Below are positions 1 to 6,582 of a stretch of DNA of 19,313 nt, one piece after another. Origin of the DNA: Thermoproteota archaeon (GTDB lineage Archaea; Thermoproteota; Thermoprotei; Thermoproteales; Thermocladiaceae). The notes below the pieces were generated by a model that worked only from the letters and a program-made list of their open reading frames with translations, searched no databases and was not told the DNA's origin. The position numbers and the translations under genes were made by a program. The stretch covers positions 1-19,313 of the forward strand of contig JAADDN010000126.1 in the NCBI GenBank assembly GCA_013153895.1, read 5' to 3'. Position 1 is the stretch's first letter. Every line of letters begins with the position of its first letter.

Positions 1-369
1 ATTAAAACCCTCATTAATTTTCTCAAATAATCCCACATTACCCTCTATAAGTCTTCTTAAAAGTTCATCGGTTCTACTTTCTATAAGCTTGATAAATTCA
101 TTATCGTCTAAAATATCGATTAATGTTGATAATGTAATTGGGACGAATAGGCAGATGTTGAATAAAAATTCATTAGAAGTCTCTTCAGTTCTAGGTAGTG
201 TGGAGCATATGTTTGCTACTACTATAGCAAGTGGGCCAAAGTTTGTTGCTACGATGAGAGGCTTACGTTGTTTTGAACCTCCTTCTGTAGGTGGTACATA
301 TACTCGATAAAAGACTTCGCGATACTGAGTAAAGGCTCCTAAGGTACTGAAGTTAATAATCTTAATCAT
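1..369 (-). CDS. Unrecognised protein, N-terminal 123 residues (cut by window start)
   Basis: The minus strand is open from an ATG at 369 to the window edge, 123 codons without a stop, so the gene continues outside the window. The protein begins MIKIINFSTLGAFTQY. It has a hydrophobic stretch near residues 38-55 (PLIVATNFGPLAIVVANI), a second near 70-85, and a charged helical segment after residue 88 rich in Glu, Asp, Leu and Arg. I recognise no family. A GTG one codon upstream is an alternative start; a TAA follows three codons beyond that. A TATA-like box 26 nt upstream suggests a leaderless transcript. The gene lies 56 nt downstream of moaA on the same strand but appears to have its own promoter. 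An open frame on the opposite strand (89-310) is only its shadow. Confidence 0.72.
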   Translation of the reverse strand, partial: MIKIINFSTLGAFTQYREVFYRVYVPPTEGGSKQRKPLIVATNFGPLAIVVANICSTLPRTEETSNEFLFNICLFVPITLSTLIDILDDNEFIKLIESRTDELLRRLIEGNVGLFEKINEGFN

Positions 370-390
370 CACAGTTTCTTAAGGGATCTG

Positions 391-400
391 TAATATAAGG
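391..400 (-). promoter_or_regulatory. TATA box of the truncated gene at 1-369
   Basis: On the minus strand the sequence reads CCTTATATTA, centred about 26 nt before the ATG at 369. This is the archaeal TATA-to-start distance expected for a leaderless mRNA. Confidence 0.5.
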
Positions 401-425
401 TTCTATCATAATTTATCAGTAAAGA

Positions 426-1325
426 TCAACCTGTAAACATGGGCTTCTTAGTTTCTAGTAGTTTCATATATGCGTTAACGAGTCCTTCTCTATCTTGAGT
501 AGCTAGGTACTTTCTTACATCTATGTGAATTTTTCTGTAGATGCATAGTCTTAGTTTTCCATCTGCTGTTAATCTTATTTGTCTGCAACCTTTGCAGAAC
601 TCTGGGTTTCTGAATCCCATTACGAACTCTATCTTTACATTATCAATATATAGTATTGGTCTGTTGTGTAGGTCGTCTCTTACCTCTATTTTTGTTGCTC
701 TTCTTTTCAATATTTCAAATATTGTTCTCAGTGGTATATAGTATTTTCTGAAGTTTTCTACTCCTCTTCCTATGGGCATGTACTCTATCAGTTGTAATGT
801 TGTTCCCAGTTTCTTACAGAATCTTAATAGTTCAGGTATGTCTTCAACATTTAGTGATGTTACTAGCATATTTATTTTAACTTCTTTGAAGGGTATCTCA
901 CATGTTTTATATATGTTATCTAGGACTTTGTAGAATGCTTTTACTGATGTTCCTGTAATTGATGCATATTTTTTAGGATTTAACGTATGTAATGATATAT
1001 CTATTCTATGGAGTCCTGCTTTATATAAATCTTCTACATAATTATCAAGGTAATATCCGTTCGTTGTTAGTGATATATCTCTATAGTTGAGTTCTCTACA
1101 TGTGCTAACTATCTCAACGATATCTCTTCTTAAGAGTGGTTCTCCTCCAGTTATCTTCGCTCTATCTATTCCTAGTTCTCTAAATACTTCTAAGGCAAAC
1201 TTTATCTCTCCTAACGTGAGTTCAGTATTTTCCTGAGAACCTTCATGATGACAGAAGAAGCATCTGTAGTTACATCTGTCTGTTATCTTTATCCTTACTC
1301 TATCTATAATGTTGTTAGTACTCAA
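426..1325 (-). CDS. moaA: GTP 3',8-cyclase MoaA (molybdenum/tungsten cofactor synthesis)
   Basis: Radical SAM enzyme catalysing the first step of molybdopterin synthesis, converting GTP to 3',8-cyclo-7,8-dihydro-GTP. The N-terminal cluster motif CNYRCFFC gives Cys18, Cys22 and Cys25, and GGEP follows at 60-63. The C-terminal second iron-sulfur cluster site is CKGC followed by 13 residues and another Cys (C-x2-C-x13-C), which is diagnostic of MoaA. Length 299 is within the archaeal range. The start appears to be TTG at 1325: the frame closes five codons upstream and the cluster motif is already at residue 18. The protein ends MFTG, with a single Gly where many MoaA proteins end in Gly-Gly. It lies 12 nt after pyrH and is probably co-transcribed. 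No other cofactor-pathway gene is in the window. Hyperthermophiles commonly use the cofactor with tungsten. Confidence 0.95.
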   Translation of the reverse strand: MSTNNIIDRVRIKITDRCNYRCFFCHHEGSQENTELTLGEIKFALEVFRELGIDRAKITGGEPLLRRDIVEIVSTCRELNYRDISLTTNGYYLDNYVEDLYKAGLHRIDISLHTLNPKKYASITGTSVKAFYKVLDNIYKTCEIPFKEVKINMLVTSLNVEDIPELLRFCKKLGTTLQLIEYMPIGRGVENFRKYYIPLRTIFEILKRRATKIEVRDDLHNRPILYIDNVKIEFVMGFRNPEFCKGCRQIRLTADGKLRLCIYRKIHIDVRKYLATQDREGLVNAYMKLLETKKPMFTG

Positions 1326-1337
1326 CGATATTATTTC

Positions 1338-2021
1338 TCAGTCAGGTACTATAAGTGTTCCGTATCCAGTACCATGTAGAACTATGTCTATAAGTTTTTC
1401 AGGTTCTCTACAGTTGTATAAGAATATTCTTATTCTAGCTCTTCTAGCTATATTTATAGCCCATAAGTCAAGGAGCGGGTATGTTCCTGCATGTACATCA
1501 GTCTCTTTAGATAAAACGTTCTCTAGTTCGCTTAACGTGACTTTTTCAAGCTTTTTCGCATCTTTATGCTTCATTGGATCTTTATCATATACTGCATCTA
1601 TATTTGAAGCAAAAACTACATCTCTAGTTCCTGTTATCTCTGCAAGTATCATAGCTACAGTAGCTGTTGACTGACCTGGCTGAAGTCCTCCACAGAATAC
1701 TACTCTACTCGTTGAATATGCTTTTAAGAACTCGTCTATGTTAGATGGTACTCCTTGGTAAGCATCCTCTATCGATAATGCTAGTGTAAGTGCATTAAGT
1801 CTGCTTACCATTATCCCAATCATGTCTGACCTAGCCTCATTATGAGATAGATCTCTTAGAATTGATACGTATCTCCTAGCTATAGATCCTCCACCACATA
1901 CGAAAACTATCTTACAGTCAGGACATGAATCTAATATAAATCTTATAACCTTGACATATCTCTTAACTAGCTCATCCTGATCAAATATGTGACCACTAAG
2001 CTTTACTAGGAGCTTTCTCAC
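1338..2021 (-). CDS. pyrH: Uridylate (UMP) kinase, archaeal PyrH type
   Basis: Amino-acid-kinase-fold enzyme that phosphorylates UMP to UDP with ATP in pyrimidine nucleotide synthesis. Visible motifs are LLVKLSG at the N-terminus, VCGGGSIARRY (phosphate-binding glycine loop), CGGLQPGQSTATVA, ASNIDAVYDKDP (substrate loop) and AGTYPLLD near the C-terminus. All match the archaeal UMP kinase family. I place the start at GTG 2021, giving 227 residues, the usual archaeal length, with the kinase fold starting immediately (RKLLVKLSG). The frame stays open to 2099, but that would add 26 residues with no counterpart in the family. The chosen start still overlaps the upstream gene (ending at 1996) by 26 nt, suggesting translational coupling. 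moaA follows after 12 nt. Confidence 0.93.
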   Translation of the reverse strand: MRKLLVKLSGHIFDQDELVKRYVKVIRFILDSCPDCKIVFVCGGGSIARRYVSILRDLSHNEARSDMIGIMVSRLNALTLALSIEDAYQGVPSNIDEFLKAYSTSRVVFCGGLQPGQSTATVAMILAEITGTRDVVFASNIDAVYDKDPMKHKDAKKLEKVTLSELENVLSKETDVHAGTYPLLDLWAINIARRARIRIFLYNCREPEKLIDIVLHGTGYGTLIVPD

Positions 2022-2538
2022 TTGATCTAGATGAAATATACTCTTTAATAGCTCTATCCACTCCTCTCCTAGCAGTCTCATCAAGCATAGAAGTATCAAG
2101 TTCTATTAACTCTCCTTCACATATCTTCTCAAACTTATCTAGATTTCTTTCAACAAATGTCATAAGATTAAAATCATTATTCTCTATAGAATCTGCTAAA
2201 ATATTATTAAGATCACAGTCAGATCTATACCACTCATATATTGATCTTAATCTTGATATCACAGTCATAGCATCATCATTACAGTAAGTCTCTCCTCTAT
2301 ACTCTATACACATCTTATGACCTATAAACTTCTTTCTGAAAAATATCTTAATAACTCCTAGATCAACATCTTGCTTTTCTTCAATAGCTTTATTAATTTT
2401 TTCTATAACTTCTCTATCAAGTATCTGTCCATACTCTCTTCTAGCTTTAACACATTGACAAAATCTTTTTAAAAATCTTAATAATTTATCTTTAACAATT
2501 TCTGAAACTACCTCCCTAATCTTCTCTCTTTCATCCAT
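1996..2538 (-). CDS. Unrecognised 180-aa protein upstream of pyrH
   Basis: I do not recognise this protein. It is charged and probably mostly helical, with a Lys/Arg-rich N-terminal helix (residues 1-35), two cysteines in FCQC near residue 26, and a short beta-like segment in the middle (GVIKIFFRKKFIGHKMCIEYRG) followed by helices. No membrane segment or catalytic motif is evident. The ATG at 2538 is the likely start. Its 3' end overlaps the pyrH start by about 26 nt, so the two are probably one transcription unit (unknown gene, pyrH, moaA). It diverges from the PUA gene across an 87-nt spacer. Conservation of the pairing with pyrH would be the best clue to function. Confidence 0.75.
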   Translation of the reverse strand: MDEREKIREVVSEIVKDKLLRFLKRFCQCVKARREYGQILDREVIEKINKAIEEKQDVDLGVIKIFFRKKFIGHKMCIEYRGETYCNDDAMTVISRLRSIYEWYRSDCDLNNILADSIENNDFNLMTFVERNLDKFEKICEGELIELDTSMLDETARRGVDRAIKEYISSRSSEKAPSKA

Positions 2539-2586
2539 AGGTTAAGAACTGCTACAACAGGTTATTCAACACTTTCTGCCTATACT

Positions 2587-2594
2587 CTTATAAA
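2587..2594 (+). promoter_or_regulatory. TATA box of the PUA-domain gene
   Basis: CTTATAAA lies about 35 nt before the ATG at 2626, so transcription would begin around 2617 and leave a leader of only about 9 nt. It sits in the divergent spacer between this gene and the minus-strand operon that starts at 2538. Confidence 0.45.
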
Positions 2595-2625
2595 TCCTGT
2601 ACTTCTTAAGAGATCAGCAACCTAT

Positions 2626-3135
2626 ATGAAGAGGCATCTACTAAGTAAGAAAGATATTAAGAAATTAATGAATGAAGTTGATAATAAAATAGCAGAAATA
2701 TTGAAAGAATCAGAGAACGTTGAACTATATGAGATAGATGAGAACCTGACAATATTCATAGTAGATGGTAAACCTCTCTTTGCAAAAATGAAGATAAAGC
2801 TTGGAGATGAAAATATAGAGAAGTATATACCATTAATAACGATGTTCTACGTAAAAAATGTAGGATACCCATATGTTAAGGTTGATGAAGGAGCTGTACC
2901 AAGAATACTCAATGGAGCAGATGTAATGAGACCAGGAATAAGAGAGATACACGGTGAGTTCAATAGAGGAGACATTGTTGCCGTAAGAGATCCTAAAGAT
3001 AGAACAATAGCTGTGACATTAGCACTATATAGTAGAGGAGAAATAGAAAGTATGCAGAAGGGGAAAGTTCTAAAGAACATTCACTATCTTGGAGATAAGA
3101 TCAGTAAAATATGTTCAGAGATAAGCAAAAAATAA
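2626..3135 (+). CDS. Pre-PUA/PUA-domain RNA-binding protein (MCT-1/Tma20-like)
   Basis: A 169-residue archaeal protein with an N-terminal pre-PUA region (about 1-80) and a PUA domain (about 82-157). The PUA signature is clear: YVKVDEGAVPRILNGADV then MRPGI at 83-105, followed by FNRGDIVAVRDP and VTLALYSRGEI. PUA domains bind structured RNA, and the eukaryotic relatives MCTS1/Tma20 act with DENR on the small ribosomal subunit in recycling and reinitiation. The archaeal role is less well defined. The length and domain order match the archaeal MCT-1-like family rather than archaeosine transglycosylase or Cbf5. The ATG at 2626 has a well-placed TATA box upstream. Its TAA ends at 3135 and the stop codon of the opposing gene begins at 3136, so the two genes abut exactly. 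Confidence 0.85.
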   Translation: MKRHLLSKKDIKKLMNEVDNKIAEILKESENVELYEIDENLTIFIVDGKPLFAKMKIKLGDENIEKYIPLITMFYVKNVGYPYVKVDEGAVPRILNGADVMRPGIREIHGEFNRGDIVAVRDPKDRTIAVTLALYSRGEIESMQKGKVLKNIHYLGDKISKICSEISKK

Positions 3136-3690
3136 TTACTTACACCTTCTCGAACAATGATAGAGAGAGTATTCTAAACATATATTACATAAATCATCTC
3201 TACGACCATAACATGCTAAGAGAATGTATAGTAATGTATCAAGAAAATCTCTAAATAATTCTTCTACAATATTTTTATCAATATTAGAGAAAATAATGCT
3301 ATAACTTGGATGAACATACTCACATATTTTGAGATAAATCTTTAGAAAATCTTTCTTAAATTTTCCAGGTATATCCTTAGAATCAGTTAACATTCTTATA
3401 GAAAAACTAGAACCTCTCCTACTCCTCCTATATAAATCCTTAATAAATTCTTCAACAGATTTATTAGAGAACTTATCTTTAAAATATTTTAGTTGAAATG
3501 CTATTTCAAGACATAGTTTCATTAAGAAGAATAGAATAATAGTAGAGAACTTATCAACACATTTGTAACATTTTTCAAATAATGTTAAAAGGTTTTTGAG
3601 AATTATTAAAGCCTTTTTCTCATATTCCGACTGAACATTTAATAACAAGTTATCCAATATATTTCTCATCTCTCCTATTAGAGTAATCAT
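3136..3690 (-). CDS. Unrecognised helical protein with Cys-rich C-terminus
   Basis: A 184-residue protein I cannot assign. It is predicted almost entirely helical, with a hydrophobic helix near 48-66 (TIILFFLMKLCLEIAFQL) that could be buried or membrane-associated. A segment RGSSFSIRMLTDS is followed by YLKICEYVHPSYS near 119-131. The Tyr/Leu-x2-Cys-x-Tyr-x-His-Pro-Ser pattern resembles DUF5677/HEPN-like helical proteins, but this is only a resemblance. The C-terminus carries five cysteines in about 24 residues (CYGRRDDLCNICLEYSLYHC and a final CSRRCK overlap), a possible metal or disulfide site. The gene abuts the PUA gene stop to stop. Its upstream CTTAAG box at 3714-3719 coincides with the 5' edge of the C/D sRNA on the other strand. 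Confidence 0.72.
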   Translation of the reverse strand: MITLIGEMRNILDNLLLNVQSEYEKKALIILKNLLTLFEKCYKCVDKFSTIILFFLMKLCLEIAFQLKYFKDKFSNKSVEEFIKDLYRRSRRGSSFSIRMLTDSKDIPGKFKKDFLKIYLKICEYVHPSYSIIFSNIDKNIVEELFRDFLDTLLYILLACYGRRDDLCNICLEYSLYHCSRRCK

Positions 3691-3717
3691 TTTATGAGTA
3701 TACTTATAGAAGTCTTA

Positions 3718-3770
3718 AGATGATGACTGTCTCACGACCAGATTGATGAAGAAGACAACACTCTCTGATC
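3718..3770 (+). ncRNA. Box C/D guide sRNA, D' guide matches 23S rRNA helix 93
   Basis: Canonical archaeal layout in a gap between genes. The C box ATGATGA is at 3720-3726, a 12-nt guide CTGTCTCACGAC at 3727-3738, the D' box CAGA at 3739-3742, the C' box TTGATGA at 3743-3749, a 15-nt guide at 3750-3764 and the D box CTGA at 3765-3768. C to D spans 49 nt. The D' guide is a perfect 12-nt complement of GTCGTGAGACAG, which I recall as the near-universal 23S rRNA domain V sequence around A2602 (helix 93, peptidyl-transferase centre). By the D+5 rule the methylated base would be the fifth target nucleotide, a U, near E. coli position 2596 by my count. The target of the D guide (complement AGAGTGTTGTCT) is unknown to me. 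Exact ends are estimates. Confidence 0.85.
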
Positions 3771-3819
3771 AGTTTCGGGTTTTCCACTCACCGATCGTCA
3801 AGGTAGAGCTTCATCATTC
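3767..3819 (-). ncRNA. Candidate box C/D sRNA, tail to tail with the preceding one
   Basis: On the minus strand a C box ATGATGA (3817-3811) begins at the base right after the permease stop codon, and a D box CTGA lies at 3772-3769. The span is 49 nt, identical to the other two C/D sRNAs here. At the spacing used by the sRNA at 16170, the C' position holds GTGAGTG (3791-3785), a degenerate C' box, and a weak D' (ACGA or the nearby TTGA) precedes it. The D guide is GAAAACCCGAAA (3784-3773). Targets are unknown. There is no TATA box just upstream, so it may be cut from the 3' end of the ABC operon mRNA. The poor C'/D' boxes make it less certain than its partner. Confidence 0.5.
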
Positions 3820-5368
3820 ATACTCTTAGGACCTTCTCCGCAACTTTAGCCAAGGTTATGGATATAATATACATTACTATTCCAGCAATAATCATCGATA
3901 TAGCTTCTAAGTAAGTTCTAGAAATTATAAACATTATTCCATAAGATAACATTATTGCAGCACCAAACAGAGGTAGTATATGTAATGCAAATATCATTCT
4001 ATCTTTCATCTCTTCCTCAGCTGATCTCACAACTCTTGAATCTACCGCCAATGGAAGATTTCCAGATTTCATGTAGAGTTTTAACCCTCTCATTATTGAG
4101 ATCCTAGTCTCTATATTAAGTATTGGTATCAGTAAAATTACTACCATTATCGCAGTTAGAAAATCATTGAAAAATTTACTGCTTAATCCGTAAAGTAGAG
4201 ACTCTATACCAAGTAAGATTATTAATGTTAAAGTTTGAGGAAGAGTATGTATTATTGATTCTCTAATGATCTCTCTGAATATGTACTTATCAGGAAGTGT
4301 TGCCTGCTTGATAAGCCATCCTGATAATCCAACTATGACTCCACTATAATACACTAGTTCTGCTGGCGAAAATGTTACTAGAAGTATAACATATATCATT
4401 ATTGATGATAAAACATTATTAATAAACTTAATGGATAGAAAATGTACGTAATACGCAACTAATGGAATGAAAGCTATAGGGAGAAGCACGTATGATAATA
4501 TCATCGTAGGAGTTCTCGAGTATATTAGTTTTGTAAAGTCTCTTAATGTATGAACTCTGACTTTATAGATTTCTTTTACATGAGTTATAGATATAATGTC
4601 GAGAGGTTTTATAATATAATCCTCTCTAGAAAATATGTATAGCAGGTATAGTGGAGCTATAGAATATATTACTGATAAGATAGTTGCTGTACCTGGAGTA
4701 CCTTTAAGAAGCTCAAGTATCGCGTTAGCAAAGGTTGCTGATGGAGATATGAAGTATAGTCCTGTGTTTGCTATTGCTGGACCTATGAGAGTTAATCCTA
4801 GAATAATGAAGTACAGCTTTCTCACGTTATCATACATTAATAATCCTTTTGGACTTTGAAGTAACATGTATAGACTTAGTCCGTGAACACATGCTAAAGT
4901 TAGTATTATTAGAGAGTAGAAGAACAAGTATAGAGTCTCTATACCATAGACCGGTACCATACTTACTATGAGGCCTAGTCCGAGTGGTGCAGGTATGAGG
5001 AAGAATATTATGATGTTAGATAGTAGGTTTATGAGTACTATGTCCCATGCGGATAGAGGAGATGTATATAGTAGGTAGATATCCTCCTCTGTAAGTGCTC
5101 TAAAAACTGCACGTATGCGTGTTCTAGATGTTTTTGCAGTAAATAGTTCATAACTCATTAATAATGCACCAAATGCTAACAATATAGCTATCTCTTGATT
5201 AGGAGTGATTGGAAGTCTCATGATGAAGTTTGATGTAGAGCTACTTGAGATCGAGATCTTGCCTAATAACATCAATGTTAGAAATATTAGTCCTAGAAGA
5301 GTAGCTATCCAACCTACTCTAAGACTGATTATAGCTTTAGCTCTTACTGCTTGAAAGATCTTACCCAT
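3818..5368 (-). CDS. ABC transporter membrane subunit (ABC-2-like exporter)
   Basis: A 516-residue very hydrophobic protein with roughly 11-12 membrane helices, for example around residues 19-39, 59-76, 109-137, 142-169, 185-206, 226-245, 288-310 and 318-352, with several more in the C-terminal third ending in a long hydrophobic block. A cytoplasmic stretch EDIYLLYTSPLSAWDIVLIN (about 94-113) resembles the coupling segment of large ABC-2-type permeases. The substrate cannot be read from sequence. The gene starts 2 nt after the ABC ATPase, so the pair is almost certainly one transporter. The ATG at 5368 is followed at once by a Lys/Arg-containing cytoplasmic N-terminus. The TGA stop at 3818-3820 directly abuts the C box of a candidate sRNA. 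Confidence 0.82.
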   Translation of the reverse strand: MGKIFQAVRAKAIISLRVGWIATLLGLIFLTLMLLGKISISSSSTSNFIMRLPITPNQEIAILLAFGALLMSYELFTAKTSRTRIRAVFRALTEEDIYLLYTSPLSAWDIVLINLLSNIIIFFLIPAPLGLGLIVSMVPVYGIETLYLFFYSLIILTLACVHGLSLYMLLQSPKGLLMYDNVRKLYFIILGLTLIGPAIANTGLYFISPSATFANAILELLKGTPGTATILSVIYSIAPLYLLYIFSREDYIIKPLDIISITHVKEIYKVRVHTLRDFTKLIYSRTPTMILSYVLLPIAFIPLVAYYVHFLSIKFINNVLSSIMIYVILLVTFSPAELVYYSGVIVGLSGWLIKQATLPDKYIFREIIRESIIHTLPQTLTLIILLGIESLLYGLSSKFFNDFLTAIMVVILLIPILNIETRISIMRGLKLYMKSGNLPLAVDSRVVRSAEEEMKDRMIFALHILPLFGAAIMLSYGIMFIISRTYLEAISMIIAGIVMYIISITLAKVAEKVLRV

Positions 5369-5370
5369 TT

Positions 5371-6102
5371 TTAAGCACCTGTTAGAACATTTAGTAGAGC
5401 GTCCTCTAATGTTGCTGCTCCAAGTTTCTCCTTGACCTCTGGTATCGTTCCCTCAACAACCTTCTCACCTCTATAGATGACACATACCTTATGAGCTATC
5501 TCCTCAACCCAGGGTAATACATGACTAGATATTACGAATGCTGTTCCTCTTCGAGCTCTCTTCTTTATCTCTTCTCTAAGAGTTCTCTGAGTCTTCACGT
5601 CTAGAGCCATAAATGGTTCATCCATTATTATGAGCTTAGGATCAGGTAGGAATGATAGAACTATTGCAAGCTTCTGTAATGTTCCTCTTGATAGATCTTT
5701 AACACGTACATTAATGTACTCTCTAAGATCAAATAAGTCTAGAAGCTCATACATCCTATCTTCAACGATGTCTCTATCAATATTGCGTAATGAGGCGAAC
5801 AGATATATCACCTCTTTAACAGTTAGCTCACTATATAGTACAGGATTATCAGGTACGAAAGTGACGTATCTCATAGCTTTCTCACGCTCTCTATGAACAT
5901 CGTGGCCCATTATCTTGACATATCCAGTCGTTGGTGATAAGAGTCCTACAATAGTTCTAAGAGTTGTTGTCTTTCCAGCGCCATTAGGACCTACTAGACA
6001 ATATATTTCTCCCTCATTAACTTCAAAAGAGAGATTCTTCACAGCATACTTATCAGAGAACTTCTTAGATAATGACTTAACTTCAAGTACTTTGCAAACC
6101 AT
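5371..6102 (-). CDS. ABC transporter ATP-binding protein (CcmA/DrrA-type)
   Basis: ATPase subunit that powers the adjacent permease, on the cytoplasmic membrane face. It is 243 residues, a single nucleotide-binding domain. Walker A is GPNGAGKTT (38-46), the signature is LSRGT (137-141, in place of LSGGQ), Walker B is LIIMDEP (157-163) with catalytic Glu162, the D-loop is ALD (166-168) and the switch His is in SSH (192-194). The Q-loop region reads TFVPDNPVLYSELT (81-94) with no glutamine, as is usual in the ABC-2 exporter branch, where the position is often Glu or Asp. The ATG at 6102 has a CTTTAAAG box about 40 nt upstream and a weak AAGGAT just before the start. Its stop lies 2 nt before the permease start. 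Confidence 0.92.
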   Translation of the reverse strand: MVCKVLEVKSLSKKFSDKYAVKNLSFEVNEGEIYCLVGPNGAGKTTTLRTIVGLLSPTTGYVKIMGHDVHREREKAMRYVTFVPDNPVLYSELTVKEVIYLFASLRNIDRDIVEDRMYELLDLFDLREYINVRVKDLSRGTLQKLAIVLSFLPDPKLIIMDEPFMALDVKTQRTLREEIKKRARRGTAFVISSHVLPWVEEIAHKVCVIYRGEKVVEGTIPEVKEKLGAATLEDALLNVLTGA

Positions 6103-6138
6103 AATTATCCTTTTATGAATTATCTAGATCATCACAAT

Positions 6139-6146
6139 CTTTAAAG
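6139..6146 (-). promoter_or_regulatory. Possible internal promoter of the ABC transporter pair
   Basis: CTTTAAAG, palindromic, is centred about 40 nt before the ATPase ATG at 6102. It lies in the 69-nt spacer that separates the transporter pair from the two small membrane-protein genes upstream, so the pair could be transcribed separately. Confidence 0.35.
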
Positions 6147-6171
6147 TATTTCGAAACTGTTATCGAATTGA

Positions 6172-6582
6172 TCACCTTATCCTGATCATTCGAAATCTCT
6201 CTACTAATCTCCTACTTATAAGTAATCCTCCATAAATACATAATCCAGATATCGCTAAGAAGAAGAGAGCTACACTAAGATATCCTAGAAGTATACTTTT
6301 GATGAATAAGTAAAATGGTATAGCTGTAAGTGATATAGGTATTCCAAGCTTAACAACTTTCTCTCGTAATGATAACTCTCTATTCCTTATCGTTAAGACT
6401 CTCGGTCTACATAACCTGACAATATCAGATCTGTACTCTGGTGCTATAGTGTAGCATCTCTCTAACACGCCTTCACGTAGAAGTATCTCAACTATTTCAA
6501 GCTCATCTTTCTTCAATTCTCTCTCCATAATGTAGCCTCTCTCAGCTATCTTTCGAAGAAGTTGAAGAGCTTTCTCTCTCAC
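6172..6582 (-). CDS. Small two-helix membrane protein with winged-helix-like N-terminus
   Basis: 136 residues, no family recognised. Residues 1-45 are a charged helical region (ALQLLRKIAERGYIMEREL, then EIVEILLREGVLERCYTI) that looks like a winged-helix or other DNA/protein-binding module. Two hydrophobic helices follow, around 79-97 (IPISLTAIPFYLFIKSILL) and 99-118 (YLSVALFFLAISGLCIYGG), and a basic C-terminus (SRRLVERFRMIRIR). The start is GTG at 6582 and overlaps the stop of the upstream gene as GTGA (6582-6579), so translation is probably coupled. It precedes the ABC transporter by 69 nt. It could be a membrane-bound regulator or accessory subunit; this is inference from position only. 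Confidence 0.7.
   Translation of the reverse strand: MREKALQLLRKIAERGYIMERELKKDELEIVEILLREGVLERCYTIAPEYRSDIVRLCRPRVLTIRNRELSLREKVVKLGIPISLTAIPFYLFIKSILLGYLSVALFFLAISGLCIYGGLLISRRLVERFRMIRIR

Noticed and set aside
89..310. 73-aa plus-strand frame near the window start
   Set aside because: The minus strand is open across the whole of 1-369 with a start, a TATA box and a protein-like composition, which explains the region better.
1309..1674. 121-aa plus-strand frame antisense to pyrH and the moaA start
   Set aside because: Both opposite-strand genes have clear family motifs across this stretch; this is a shadow.
2022..2099. 26-residue N-terminal extension of UMP kinase
   Set aside because: The family begins directly at the LLVKLSG strand; the extension would also deepen the overlap with the upstream gene to about 100 nt.
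6100..6171. Box C/D sRNA on the minus strand (GTGATGA near 6128-6134)
   Set aside because: A good C box is present but no D box CTGA follows within a normal span, and the stretch is the ABC ATPase promoter and leader.
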